A stretch of DNA of 64,000 nt from Siphonodentalium dalli (GCA_032622095.1 CP136065.1:65959031-66023030); one strand, 5' to 3'. Numbered from the stretch's first letter, positions 44,973 through 57,230 are shown. A program made the numbers and translations. Notes: a model not told the origin generated them from the letters alone.

Positions 44973-45339
44973 CAAGCCTGATTATAGCGTGTCTGTCATT
45001 TGCAGAATGAGGTCCCCTGAGGGTGAATTTAGTGACGCTATCCCGCATAGCGGGCTATCATCACTAAATTCACCCTCTGGGGACCACATTCTGCTTAGGC
45101 CTCATCTTCTCTGGATTGCATTTATAATCGAGGTTCCCAATGGGGATAGATCACAATATTCACCATAAATTGGGAACTTCAATCTGAGTCTATGTCTCCC
45201 ACAGCTGATGAGGCCATGCAGAATGAGGTCCCCAGAGGGTGAATTTGGTGATGCTAGCCCACTATGCAGGATAGAATCACTAAATTCACCCTCTGGGGAC
45301 CTCATTCTGCAAATGACAGGCACACTATAATCAGGCTTG
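44973..45339. mobile_element. MITE-F11
   Basis: Ends CAAGCCTGATTATAG and CTATAATCAGGCTTG are exact complements; flanks AAGTTG/AAGTTG. Confidence 0.87.
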
Positions 45340-45472
45340 ATAAGTTGGTCTCTGATTTCCCTTGATTTACTAATTTATTATTTGATTTTGAGTGTACATG
45401 TATATCTCTCATGAGTAAAGGTGAAAGTATATTTTCAATGGTTCAGATACAACCATATACTTTCCAGTATGC

Positions 45473-45955
45473 AGCTATGCTCTAATTAATCGACCCATTT
45501 AACATGATTGTGGGCCGGTCACTATCCCGGCATGTACACCATGGTCAAACAGTATCATAATGGCCACTAGTGGTTGACCTGCAGTACCGCATGGCAATGA
45601 TCATGGTCGTGTTGGAAGCCACCACGGTAATCTAGTCTGTTACCGGCGTACACCACAGTAGTTTTTTCTGCGACTGCCTTACAACTCAGTTATTTTCTCA
45701 AATATCATTGTCAACCGCAATTTTTTGATCGAAAATGTAACATATAAAATAAATACTAGATAAAGTAATTTTATTATTGTTAAATCTCGATTAGATGCAC
45801 ATAACACTGTTATTACTGTAAGCCAACGGTAACGGTGGTCATGAAATTTGTGATCATACATGTACGTCAACCCTGGTTTTCAAGTGTGCTGCCGCACCGC
45901 TGTTATACAGCATGTCAACCTTGTTATGGGAGGTCGATCAATTAGAGCATAGCTT
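45473..45955. mobile_element. K-related element with AGCTATGCTCTAATT ends
   Basis: AGCTATGCTCTAATTAATCG at left pairs with CGATCAATTAGAGCATAGCT at right. The interior is rich in GGTTGACC and GGTAACGGTGG motifs. Confidence 0.75.
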
Positions 45956-46201
45956 TACAGGGCCAAGAACCCACATCACCAATCAAGTCTCTAACCAAAA
46001 GCAAATATAAACGCTTGTCTGACAGGATAAACTAGCACTTGAGGTGTGGAAATTTGTAATGCAATCTAAATCTAAATCAGTAATCGTTAAAAACTCATAT
46101 TTATAACTGAAATTTACACAGATTGTTTGCCGATTTTGAACATCAAACACACCTCAACCCTATCATAATTGTTTTTTACGCATAATCATTTCACTCCTAA
46201 T

Positions 46202-46418
46202 TACAGTAATGCTCTAAGTAATCAACTTCTTAACCACAGCAGAATTATGGGTAACTTTTCAGGATTTAGTGGGAAATATGGCTTTTTGCCATTCATCGGA
46301 AAGCTCTCCCCGAGAGCTTTCCGAAGAATGGCAACAAGCCATATTTCCCACTAAATCCTGAAAAGTTACCCATAATTCTGCTGTGGTTAAGAAGTTGATA
46401 ACTTAGAGCATTACTGTA
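46202..46418. mobile_element. MITE-A9
   Basis: Full-length palindrome. A substitution in one arm (GTGGGAAATATGG) is matched in the other (CCATATTTCCCAC). Confidence 0.88.
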
Positions 46419-46756
46419 CAATAAAGTGCGACAAATATCTTGCTCATCCACTGCATGAGTTTCATATAGCAGCTATCCAAACATCTGAAGTGATGGTTTA
46501 GAGATTACTTTAGTGACGTAGCTTATTGGCCCTGGTATATCTGACATGAATTGACAGCTGCTTTTAAATTATTAATATACATATTACATTCTATGCAATT
46601 GTAGAATCAGTGTTTTAATTAATTGTATATACAATGCCAGTATATTTACACTGGTAATTTCACATATTAGATTTTTATTTTTATAATTTATTATAATATT
46701 TATTTTATCTATACATCAGGAAGGCATGAATATTCATGCACAGTAAAGGTGTCACT

Positions 46757-46985
46757 CAGGCCTGAGAATATGATGCTGGACATAAATTTGCGGAATGAGG
46801 AATGAATTTAGTGACGCTGCCCTGCACAGTTGGCTAGCATCACTGAATTCACCCTCTGGTGACCTCATTTTGTTTAGGCCTCATCATCTTTCTTTAGAAA
46901 CTTCTTCACAAAGAATCTTTTTAAGTTTAGTTTCTCTATATCCCCAAATTGGCAGACGACACATTGCATAATCAAGTTGCTCAAT
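46757..46985. mobile_element. MITE-F12, left part
   Basis: CAGGCCTGAGAATATGATGC end; right half absent. Confidence 0.7.
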
Positions 46986-47411
46986 CAGGGCTCGAAATGT
47001 TCTGAATTTCTTACCTGGTTCGGGTTACAGGTAGATTTATATTCTGCCTGTCACCTAAAAATTTCATCTGTCATTAATTTTATGTATAGAGAGTTTATAT
47101 TGCTATACTGGGATAAACCCATCATATAAGGCAGTATAATGTCCCATTAGCTGAGCTCAAAATGTTGTAGTATTCTAAAAATAGCCACATCTTCTGTCCC
47201 AGTTTGTAGAAAAAATTGGGGGGAAATTAAATTCCTAGTGACAGAAAAAATAGAAATGAAATAAGAAGTAAATTATTTCCCCACATTGCTTTTGCCAGAC
47301 TGATTATTATCATCTCATAAAAAGCAAATATTTATCCATTCATGACAAATTACTCATTTGTGAGCAGTTCACTTTGGAAATGTTCAGATAATGTGTTCAA
47401 CAAACAGCCTA

Positions 47412-47801
47412 TTAACCCTTTACCCAACAGAACGGCCCTGTGCCAATGCATTCTCTTATATATGCGAGTCGACCATAGGTCGCCTCGCATATATAAGAGA
47501 ATGCATTGGCTTAACACATTACAAATTATAAAATTGTTAGAGAATGTAAGAAAAAATGGTAAAAAGTGTTAAAAAAAGATTTTTTTTAGGCCAATGCATT
47601 CTCTTATATATGCGAGGCGACCTATTGTCGACTCGCATATATAAGAGAATGCATTGGCACAGGGTATAACTGTAACTATCACAATGTGGTCAAGGAGCCG
47701 GTTCCAATGATATCCATATTTGTATGGTTCTATTGAGACAGACCGAAGATATTTTAGGCTGTTGAAGCTTTATTTGGCCGGTTTGTTGGGTAAAGGGTTA
47801 A
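47412..47801. mobile_element. MITE-C3, inside an E copy
   Basis: Both TTAA ends intact; flanking sequence on both sides belongs to family E. Confidence 0.88.
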
Positions 47802-47828
47802 ACGTTTCTATTCTAAAGCAACATTGAT

Positions 47829-47889
47829 GAGCCGAGAGCTTTCCGATGAATGGAAACAAGCCATATTTCCGACTAAATCCTGAAAAATT
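47829..47889. mobile_element. MITE-A14, internal fragment
   Basis: A piece of the central stem (GAGAGCTTTCCGATGAATGG through CTAAATCCTGAAAAATT) with no ends, inside an E copy. Confidence 0.65.
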
Positions 47890-48048
47890 ATTAATATTAT
47901 CTGAACAATTCTCTCCAATAAATAGGACTCCTTCTGCACTTTCTATTATCTGTCGTCTGCTTATATTTCCTGAACAACCCTCCAAATGAATAATAAACTG
48001 TTTCCCATGTATACTTTTATAACTGACTGGAAGAATCCATAAGGGTTA

Positions 48049-48204
48049 AAGGGGCTACTTCTTGTAAGGCCATTTGTTGAACTTATTATCTGAACATTGA
48101 CTCCAAATGACTAAATACATGTAGGAGTCCTTTTATTATGACAAATCCCCCTCCAAATGAATAATAGACCATTCCAATTTATACATGAGTGGGATAATGC
48201 ATTC
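48049..48204. mobile_element. MITE-E5, partial
   Basis: Contains CATTTGTTGAACTTATTATC and a GAATAATAGACCATTCC segment shared with other E copies; ends decayed. Confidence 0.6.
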
Positions 48205-48478
48205 AGTAATCGTTTCTATACTAAATACTCATTGATGAGCAGTTCCCTAAGGAAATGTTCAGATGATAAGTTCCACAAATTACCATAGGTGGTTTGTTGA
48301 ACTTATTATCTGAACATTTCCCTCCAATGAATATGTATCCTTCTGCAGTTCTATTATATTTTCCGCTGTCTGTTGACTCCTTTTATTACTTGAACATCCC
48401 TTCAAATGAATAATAGACCATTCCAATGTAGACTTTTATAACTGAATGGGAGAATCCATTTAGTATAGAAAAGGTTAA
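48205..48478. mobile_element. MITE-E6
   Basis: Left CGTTTCTATACTAAATACTC, right TAGTATAGAAAAGGTTAA. Adjacent to E5 and E7, making a cluster of three. Confidence 0.78.
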
Positions 48479-48754
48479 AATGCTATCATTAACATTGTAT
48501 ACCAGTATTTCACAAATTCCTTGCATTGATCAGCAAAAGTGATAAAAAGTGAATGAGTGATCACATAGGAGATGAAGCAATCAGATCATTAGGTATTTTA
48601 ATTGCACTAATGAGTGAATCATTAATTGATATATCCTAGTTTTCCCCCCAGGGGTCTGGGGAAAACATATTTTATGTTTATATTGTATGGTATTAAATGC
48701 ATGTGATAAAGACACCCATTTATTAAGAAGGGTCTCCTTTAACCCTGTCTGTGC

Positions 48755-48922
48755 TACAGTAATGCCCTATATAATCGACTCCTTAACCACAACAGAATTA
48801 TGGGTAATTTTTCAGGATTTAGTGGGAAATATGGCTTGTTGCCATCATCGGAAAGCTCTCACTGAAAAATTACCCATAATTCAGCTGTGGTTAAGGATTA
48901 GATTATTTAGGGCATAACTGTA
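48755..48922. mobile_element. MITE-A10
   Basis: Both ends recognisable; the right arm is internally deleted. Sits in or against the left end of an E copy. Confidence 0.8.
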
Positions 48923-49155
48923 GCTCCCTTAGGAAATGTTTAGATAATAAGTTCAACAAATGACCAGAGGTCAAACATATTATCTGAAAATTTCCCACTA
49001 ATGCAGCTCTGACCAATGAATAGGAATCATTCTGCTCTTGTATTATCTGTTTTTCTGTCTTTATTACCTGAACATTCCTCCAAATGAATAATAGACCATT
49101 TCAATGTATACTTCTATAAGTGAATGGGAGAATCCATTTAGTATAGAAAGGGTTT
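48923..49155. mobile_element. MITE-E7
   Basis: Begins inside the E left arm right after A10 (GCTCCCTTAGGAAATGTT) and ends TAGTATAGAAAGGGTTTAA. Confidence 0.72.
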
Positions 49156-49471
49156 AATACCAGAGTTCACGCTGTCGGTGGCCAAAATGACAATTATTTT
49201 TTTTAACTTTTGGGCCAAAAAAACAAGGCTAAAACCCAGGTAATCAGCAGTTACTTACCTGTTAATTGATAAGAATTCTTTCAAAAGTCACACATTCTTA
49301 CTTATGAACACAATGATGCTGTGACACGGCAAGAATGGGGTCCTTTCTTAACCCTTAGTTTTGGTTTTCTTAATGAACCCTTTATTGGTTTTTCAAAAGT
49401 TTCTGAAAAATCGGCAAATAATTTTTTTTTTAATTGGCCAAAGGAATTTTTCATCCCAACGTGAACCCTCT

Positions 49472-49706
49472 TTAACCTGTTCATGATGAGAACTGCGCTG
49501 GTGCAGCATTAAAGATCCTATGGCAGTGCATTCTTTTATATATGCGAGTCTCCCATAGGGAGCTTACAAGGTCAAGATAAATAATGTTAGGCCAATTTAT
49601 TCTCTTATATATGCAAGCTCCCCTTGAGAGACTCCCACATATAAGAGAATGCATTGGCACAGGGTTTTGGCAACATTTTAAGAAGCCCCAGTTATCGAAG
49701 GGTTAA
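49472..49706. mobile_element. MITE-B9
   Basis: Both TTAA present; hairpin 1 is truncated after its apex. Confidence 0.8.
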
Positions 49707-49916
49707 TACATAAGTTAGATTTTCCCATGCTCTTTGTAGTACATCTATGGTAAAGTCAATGGATATTAACTATTGTGATATTAGATAAACTTGATGAAAC
49801 AAGCTCATGATCATCTAGACATAATGTATATTTAATTGTTAAGATTTAAAAAAAAAATCGTCTTTCTCTCCAAGATTATGGACAGTGGAGTATACCATTT
49901 TCATATGACATGCATG

Positions 49917-50346
49917 TACAGAAATGCCCGAAGTATATGACCCTTTAACCACAGCAGAATTATGGGAAATTTTTCATGATTTTATTGGAAATATGGCTTG
50001 TTGCCATTCATCAGAAAGCTCTCACCGAGAGCTTTCTGATGAATGGCAGCAAGCCATAATTCTAACTAAATCGTCTTTCTCTCCAAGATTATGGACAGTG
50101 GAGTATACCATTTTCATATGACATGCATGTACAGAAATGCCCGAAGTATATGACCCTTTAACCACAGCAGAATTATGGGAAATTTTTCAGGATTTTATTG
50201 GAAATATGGCTTGTTGCCATTCATCAGAAAGCTCTCACCGAGAGCTTTCTGATGAATGGCAGCAAGCCATAATTCTAACTAAATCATGAAAAATTTCCCA
50301 TAATTCTGCTGTGGTCTAGGTTTCGATTATTTAGGACATTACTGTA
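49917..50346. mobile_element. MITE-A11 with internal 213-bp tandem duplication
   Basis: A diverged A copy (left end ACAGAAATGCCCG). The segment starting TCGTCTTTCTCTCC, which includes flanking DNA and most of the palindrome, is repeated at 49858 and 50071. Confidence 0.8.
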
Positions 50347-50395
50347 TGTTTTCATCATTGGCAGTTAATGATCTATTCTAATGCCATTCCATGAT

Positions 50396-50798
50396 CAAGT
50401 CTTGAAACAGTGTGTTTCTGTAATTTGCAGAGGGTGCATTTAGTGATTCTACCCCGCACAGTGGGTTAGCATCACTAAATTCACCGTCTGGGGACCTAAT
50501 TCTACTTAGGACTCAAATTGTTTTTAGTCTCTCCGTTCTGTTCAGTTTCTATATCCCCTAATTTGCAGAAGATAAAATGCATAACGGAGTTGACTAATGG
50601 GTGAACATCAACTTCAATTGATGAACTTTAATCCGATCCTAGATCTCCCATAGCAGTTGATGCATCAGCAGAATGAGGTTCCCAGAAGGTGAATTTGTGA
50701 TGCTATCCTAATATGCCGGGTAGTGCCGGCAAGCATCACTAAATTCACCTTCATGGGACCTCATTCTGAAAATGACAGACACACTATCTCGTGGCTTG
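50396..50798. mobile_element. MITE-F13
   Basis: Complete; flanks TCCATGAT and CACATGAT. Included in a larger duplication with F14. Confidence 0.8.
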
Positions 50799-51606
50799 CA
50801 CATGATGAACATCTGAATTGGTGAAGTCTGCATGTTTCTGTTGAGTATGGTACCTGGTTCTCAAAACAGTAATCTCTGAAATATTGCCCTGAGAACCAAA
50901 CTTACGGTAAATCTTAACCTTTTTTTGTACATATATTCTATAATATTTTAACATTGTTTTCCTTTGTGTCTCATCTGCCTTGGCTAAGTGTATATTATAA
51001 GTGTTATTATCTGAACATTTCCTTAGGGAACTACTCACCCTTTGGGGACCTCATTCTACTTAGGCCTCATCTTCTGGGAAGTATATATATGCTATAGTCT
51101 CTAATTAACATTGTTTTTAGTCTCTTTGTTCAATTTCTATATCCCCTAATTTGTAGAAGCTAAAAAATGCATAAACGAGGTGACTAATGGGTGAACATCA
51201 CCCACTTCAACTGAGGAACTTGAATCTGATCCTAGGTCTCCCATAGCAGTTGAGGCCTAAGCAGAATGATGTTCCCAGAAGGTGAATTTGGTGACGCCTG
51301 CCTAATATGCCGGGTAGTGCCGGCTAGCATAACTAAATTCACCCTCTGGGGACCTCATTCTGAAAATGACAGACACACTATCTCAAGGCTTGCACATGAT
51401 GAACATCTGAATTGGTCAAGTCTGCATTTTCTTTTGAGTATTGAGTACCCTGGTTCTCAAAACAGTAATCTCTGAAATATTGCCCAGAGAATCAAACTTA
51501 AATTTTAACCTTTTTTTGCACATATATTCTTTTATATTTTAACATATTTTTCCTTTGTGTCTCATCTGACTTGGTAAAGTGTATGTATTATGAGTGTTGT
51601 GTTATT
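50480..51606. repeat. Tandem segmental duplication (about 557 bp units)
   Basis: TTCACCxTCTGGGGACCT at 50479 and 51036 begin two copies running through F13/F14 right parts to TTTCCTTTGTGTCTCATCTG (about 50,960 and 51,551). Confidence 0.82.
51035..51392. mobile_element. MITE-F14, duplicate of F13 lacking its left hairpin
   Basis: Starts inside the first hairpin and shares the F13 right flank for about 200 bp, so it arose by duplication, not transposition. Confidence 0.8.
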
Positions 51607-52280
51607 CAGAGATGTTCACTTGAGAATTAATATATTTGGTTATTGAATGTCTTATAACTCATAGCTTTAGTTGTTTGTTATGGAATTACTTCGAATATTA
51701 TTGAAACAATCATTTGTACATATATCTACGGTACAATTTGTGACATTTTTCCTAATTCTTTTTCAACATAATCATTTTAGTGTGGAACACTTCCCAAATG
51801 ATTGATTTTTGTGATATATTTTCTTGTTATTAATTGAAGGCTAACCACAAGGCTGTGCAATGTAGAAAACTTAAAAAAAATTATAGAACAAGTAATGGCT
51901 AAAATCCTGGGGATTTTAAATATTGAATTGTCTCCATGTACGGCGCTGTAAATATGGCCCAGGGATTTGAAACTACATCATGACGTCTCCATACACATAA
52001 CACTATGATATATGCAGTTCTGATTTGGTTGCAATGGTCGTCTTGTTTTAATTTATGTTCACACTCCAAATAATTAAATAAGCAGGTGGGGGTTATGGAG
52101 ATTGGAATTCAATAATATAAAGTGGATATCAAATTCAGTTTTATTCACTTCATAATTGAAGGACTACACTGAGAATTGCATTATAATAATAGAATTGTTT
52201 ACTTGTGTCTAACATCATCAACTTATGGCCAATCGTAGATTTAAGTCCCAGAGCCACTCCCTTTAAATATTCTTGACAAT
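51607..52280. other. Intergenic, nothing recognised
   Basis: AT-rich, no frame above background. Confidence 0.55.
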
Positions 52281-52431
52281 TTAACTCTTTTTATACTAAA
52301 TACTCATTGATGAGTAGTCCCCTCAGTGTATTATCTGTTGTCTGCTTATTTTTCCATGATCAATAATAGTCCATTCCAATGTATACTTTTATAACTGAAT
52401 GGGAGAATCCATTTAGTGTAGAAAGGTTTAT
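52281..52431. mobile_element. MITE-E8, internally deleted
   Basis: TTAACTCTTTTTATACTAAA at left, TAGTGTAGAAAGGTTTA at right, with the middle shortened. Confidence 0.72.
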
Positions 52432-52490
52432 GAGCATCCTGTTTGGAAAACTCAATGATAATCATTTAGCATAATTTCATTGACGTAACA

Positions 52491-53073
52491 TACAGTAATG
52501 CCCTAAATAATCGACTCCTTAACCCTTTACCCAACAAACCGGCCAAAACTGGCCAAATAAAGCTTCAACAGCCTAAAATATCTTCGGTCTGTCTCAATAG
52601 AACCATACAAATATGGATATCATTGGAACCGGCTCCTTGACCACATTGTGATAGTTACAGTTAGCCCTGTGCCAATGCATTCTCTTATATATGCGAGTCG
52701 ACCATAGGTCGCCTCGCATATATAAGAGAATGCATTGGCCTAAAAAAAATCTTCTTTTTAACACTTTTTACCATTTTTTCTTACATTCTTTAACAATTTT
52801 ATAATTTTTAATGTGTTAAGCCAATGCATTCTCTTATATATGCGAGGCGACCTATGGTCGACTCGCATATATAAGAGAATGCATTGGCACAGGGCCCTTC
52901 TGTTGGGTAAAGGGTTAACCACAGCAGAATTATGGGAAAATTTTCAGGATTTAGTCGGAAATATGGCTTGTTGTCATTCATCGGAAAGCTCTCACATATT
53001 TCCGACTAAATCCTGAAAAGTTACCCATAATTCTGCTGTGGTTAAGGAGTCGATTATTTATGGTATTACTGTA
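52491..53073. mobile_element. MITE-A12, split by MITE-C4
   Basis: The left end (52491-52522) and the remainder (52915-53073) are separated by C4, which entered the TTAA in GACTCCTTAACCACAG. Removing C4 and one TTAA restores the A consensus. Confidence 0.88.
52519..52918. mobile_element. MITE-C4, inverted, inside A12
   Basis: The cleanest TTAA duplication in the window, since the empty site is known from the other A copies. Confidence 0.92.
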
Positions 53074-53099
53074 GCATATCATTGCAAGGCAGATTACTA

Positions 53100-53415
53100 T
53101 CTCTATAAAAAGCCAATAACAATTACAAACACTGCTTCATGGTTGGTTTTATTAAAATTGCAAGATTTTAAGTCAAAGACATGTTGACAATTTTCCCATG
53201 CATAGCGAAACACAACAAATTTTATAATATAGAATAAGACAACATATATATAATTCATTATACTTATCACAATCTAGTGGACATCATCTTCAAGTTTTTA
53301 TCAGTCAACAATATTTATTACTGATTATCTTTCGCATCTTGTTGTTTTTATAACTACTGCTAAATAGTACAGTTTTCACAAATGTTTACTATGCCAGCCA
53401 TGCACTTGTTATTAG
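53100..53415. mobile_element. Element U3, internal part
   Basis: GACATGTTGACAATTTTCCCA and CTTTCGCATCTTGTTGTTTT match U1; terminal CAGTCTC not seen. Confidence 0.6.
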
Positions 53416-53657
53416 GATACAAATAAAAATGATTTACTAACACTGTGTGTATGACCTCTATATTCTAAAAAAACCTGTTTGATTGCATGATTAAATAATG
53501 ATTGGTGCATGCTTTGCTTTATTTTATCAGCTATTTATTAATTTATTAATTATTTATTAGTGATTGTGATTGAGTCCCTCCTATTAATATTTTATGAAAT
53601 ACTTTTCCTTTTAGGTGGTTCACTAATACTGCTCCATCATAGTTTCGTATATAGAGA

Positions 53658-53822
53658 ATTCCTACAGTTTTTGTTTGAATACCGAAATATCTCATGAACG
53701 TCCGAAAGAAATATTGAATTTCCATGAGCAGCTACATGTACAAGCCACGAGTGAAAATTTGATATTTCATTCCAGACATGAATGAGATGTTTCAGGTATT
53801 CAAACAAAAAACTGTAGGTATT
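53658..53822. repeat. 165-bp palindrome
   Basis: CCTACAGTTTTTGTTTGAAT pairs with ATTCAAACAAAAAACTGTAGG, and an inner AAATATCTCAT pairs with ATGAGATGTTT. Confidence 0.78.
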
Positions 53823-53978
53823 ATTTTTATTATATGTGGCTTATTTAGGCTCAAAGTTGCTGAATTAAGTCTTAATTAAATAAATAATTAACTGTACTTA
53901 ATTAAAGAGCGCACATGTCAGTGTTTACAAACAGGAAAGAGCCTAGACCTGAAGTGGAAATTGACATGTTGCGACTCA

Positions 53979-54092
53979 ATCATAGAATTATCGGTTGATC
54001 ACGAGCCATCATAAATTTGTCGCTTTTGATTGGCTTGTAGACAGTGTACACGCAATGATCACTCGATCAACCTTGGCAGCTCATGATACTTT
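53979..54092. repeat. Repeat V copy 2
   Basis: About 75-80% like the copy at 1000-1096, by eye, same strand. Confidence 0.7.
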
Positions 54093-54549
54093 TTCTTAAC
54101 AGCATCAGTTTACACTACCAGCATCATATTAATTAAGCAGGACCCACCAACATCGTGGCAAAATAGCAGGACCACTTGACCAGGGGTGGTAAAAGCAACC
54201 TTATGCTGTCTGTGATTTCCCGATTAACTCATGCTATAAACATCAGTTATCTTACTCTGGAAAAATAAGTTTTCAATGTACATGTATACATGTTTTTTTC
54301 TACAAAAATTATGAAATACATATTCTATCAAGGAATATAAGCAAGTATAAATGATTTCCAGCGATTGAACTACTCAGATCTTCGATATTGATTGTGTATT
54401 TTCATGATACTGCTCACATCACACATCAAACTTCATTCCATCCAAATTTATTAGCCTCTGTAATTTTATGTATTTCCTGGTGCTAGTCACTTCACATTAC
54501 CTGGTTATTTATTGCCTTTGGGTGTCTGGAAGGTTTATTCTATATGTTA

Positions 54550-54874
54550 TTAAAGGTACACAATCCGATTCGATGGTCCCTGTATCATCAGATTCCAAAA
54601 AAATAATGCTAACCACTGTCGACTCTAGTATAAAATTTTCCAAAACGTGTTATATCAACATTATTTTGTTCAACACAATTTGTTATCAAGAGTATCGTTG
54701 AATATTTGCTAGGCCGTCAAATATTCCAGGTGGTGAAAAATAACAGATTTAAAAATCAATATCTGATAACTCCTAGCTTTGATGGGTGGGTTCCTCGACT
54801 CGAATCATGTTTTTTACCCCCGAAGCCAAATGAATAATAATTTAGGAGCGTTAATTCTGAATATGTATCTTTAA
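54550..54874. mobile_element. Element Q1 (TTAAAGG group)
   Basis: TTAAAGGTACACAATCCGATT ends with TTAA on both sides. Interior shared with Q2 (GTGGGTTCCTCGACTCGAAT). Confidence 0.8.
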
Positions 54875-55720
54875 TTTCATGTTTCCATATTGGCCAGTTA
54901 TGAGGCCTCGGTCGCATAACTCGGTCAATGTGGAAACAGCCAATTAATAAGTATTTAATATCATTGTGTGTTTTATTAAACTGACAATACAAATTTCCCA
55001 ACTATTCTTATTCTTGTGAATTTTGTGATTTCACAGTAAGACTACTGTCTCTTTGTCCTGGGAATAATAGTTCGTCCATGTGTAGTTTAAATGTTCTTCC
55101 AGTATTAAGCTAATGCTATCATTCGCCAGCAACTGTAATATATCTTCAGTCAACAGAATATTCTTTTCCGAGCTACGTGGTCGCCATGATGTAGGAATGA
55201 CAATTACCGGTGAGCTTCACCTGTTAATGTTGCAATCACATATAACATCATTAACATTACCGTAGGCTTATTGGTCGCGTTTCTACTTATTGGCCGACAT
55301 TTTTACATATTGGTCATGTTTTTCACTTATTGGCCGACTTTTGTTACTTATGATGTGGGGCGCATTCTGCTTATTCCGGTCGAATAACCTATGGCTGATT
55401 AATAAATTTGATTATTTTTTAAAAGAGCTGAGAATATATCCATTTATTCCACTCCTGTGAAGACCTGTGGGAAACATTTTGCACCCCCTCCCCTTGGGTT
55501 GGAATTTTCCCAGAACTTTTGGAAAGCTAGCGAAAACACTTTAAACTTGTACGTATAGGTGTTATTTTGTCAACCAAATTACATTTGGAACAGGATACAT
55601 TTCAGATTTGATTAAATATATTTATTAGTTACAATTCATGTTTACAAATTGATTCACCTATTCTTGAAGACTTCCAGCACCCTATAGGCTTCAGATCATG
55701 ATTATTGTGGGTTTAATTTA
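54875..55720. other. Intergenic with short ACTTATTGGCCGAC echoes
   Basis: CTTATTGGTCGCG, CTTATTGGCCGAC (twice) and CATATTGGTCATG occur within 55265-55345; otherwise unremarkable. Confidence 0.6.
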
Positions 55721-55846
55721 AGTGTTTGATAGTTGTCTGTTTATATTTATACATGTATGGGTCATGTAGCTGATGGAGAGTTAAGTGTTTGATAGTTGTC
55801 TGTTTATATTTATACATGTATGGGTCATGTAGCTGATGGAGAGTTA
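55721..55846. repeat. 63-bp exact tandem duplication
   Basis: AGTGTTTGATAGTTGTCTG repeats at 55721 and 55784. Confidence 0.9.
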
Positions 55847-55907
55847 GTTTGTAATAAAATATCAGCCATTGCAAAAACTGCTTTATTTTCTTCCATTAGT
55901 AACTAGA

Positions 55908-56293
55908 CAATCCTTGAAATAGTGTGTCTGTCATTTGCAGCATGAGGTCCCCACAGAGGACCTCTTCTGCTGAGGCCTCAACTGCTATGGGAGACCTAGG
56001 ATCAGATTGAAGTTCCCCATTTGAAGTTGGTGATGTTCACCCATTAGTCACCTCGATTATGCATTTTATCTTCTGCAAATTAGGGGATATAGAAACTGAA
56101 CAGAAGGGGAAAAGTAACTAAATACAATGTTAATTTGAGGCTATAGATACTTCCCAGAAGATGAGGCCTAAGCAGAATGAGGTCCCCCAGAGGGTGAATT
56201 TAGTGATGCTAGCTTGCTGTGCAGGGTAGAATTAGTAAATTCACCCTATGTGGCCTCATTCTGCAAATGACAGACACACTATTGCAAGGCTTG
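55908..56293. mobile_element. MITE-F15
   Basis: Flanks TAACTAGA and AAACTAGA (7 of 8). The left hairpin is largely deleted. Confidence 0.85.
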
Positions 56294-56317
56294 AAACTAG
56301 AATCACTGGGGTGACTG

Positions 56318-56655
56318 CAGGGACCAGCTGAGAGGTTTAATATTTGGAGAAGTCACTTCTCCATATTTGATTATTAGGGAGAAGTGGACTGTAATCACGA
56401 AGAAGTCATAATAGCTCAAGTTCACTATACACCCCAACATCACCATTCTATGATCCAATATTATTATGCAACACAATATCCCATTTATACAATTATTATA
56501 ATGAGTAAGGACAACATTATAATCAGAATTGAAAATACAGTTTAAATATGCTGTGGGACATATGAATTCTGGTATATGAGAAACAAGAAATTTCTCCCAG
56601 GACAAAATTAGGGAGAAGCTCACACGTTGCCCTCTAGGCTGGTCAGTTGGTGACT
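56318..56655. repeat. Repeat T3
   Basis: GGGACCAGCTGAGAGG through GGGAGAAGTGGAC to CCCTCTAGGCTGGTCA; no nested element. Confidence 0.65.
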
Positions 56656-57159
56656 GATATGCTAAATTGATCAAGTTTGTATGTCTCCGTTCATTTAATA
56701 AGGAATCTATGATTTCCAAATCGTTAATTTGGATTCCCAGGATTCCTGAAATTTTCATCAGAGTACCAACCCAGGATCTTCAAATCTCATCTATGGATAT
56801 AGACATATAGGGACTTTACTTTTTAAAAAAAATCTCCCAGCATTTGTAAGCCTACCCTGGAAACAGGAAAATATTGGAAAATGAACAAGAATTCAAGGTT
56901 CTGGGAAAAATTTTACTTGTTTTTAGTTATACTGGAGAATATTGGAATCGCCAATTAAGCTGTCAAAAGTAAAATAAAAAACTGGTGGTATAACTGTAAC
57001 TAAGAATTCTTTGCCATGATAGTTTCAATGTCCATGTGTTTTGTTAAAGTGATGTGAATTTAAACACTCCGGTAGGGTGATCTAATAGAAATGGAGAATA
57101 ATCCTGCTCAAAGTAGTAATTTTTACGAATAGTAACAAAAATTTACAGCACACACATCG

Positions 57160-57198
57160 TCATCTCATATATATTTTGAAGACCTCTGTCTGTATGTT

Positions 57199-57230
<32 letters not shown>

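Larger units (their letters stand above)
47335..48048. mobile_element. MITE-E4, hosting C3 and an A fragment
   Basis: The E left segment ends at AACAAACAGCC; C3 and A14 follow; E resumes with TTATCTGAAC and ends near CATAAGGGTTAA. Confidence 0.7.

Noticed and set aside
56303-56758. 151-codon minus-strand frame
   Set aside because: Falls on repeat T3 and shows no protein-like features.
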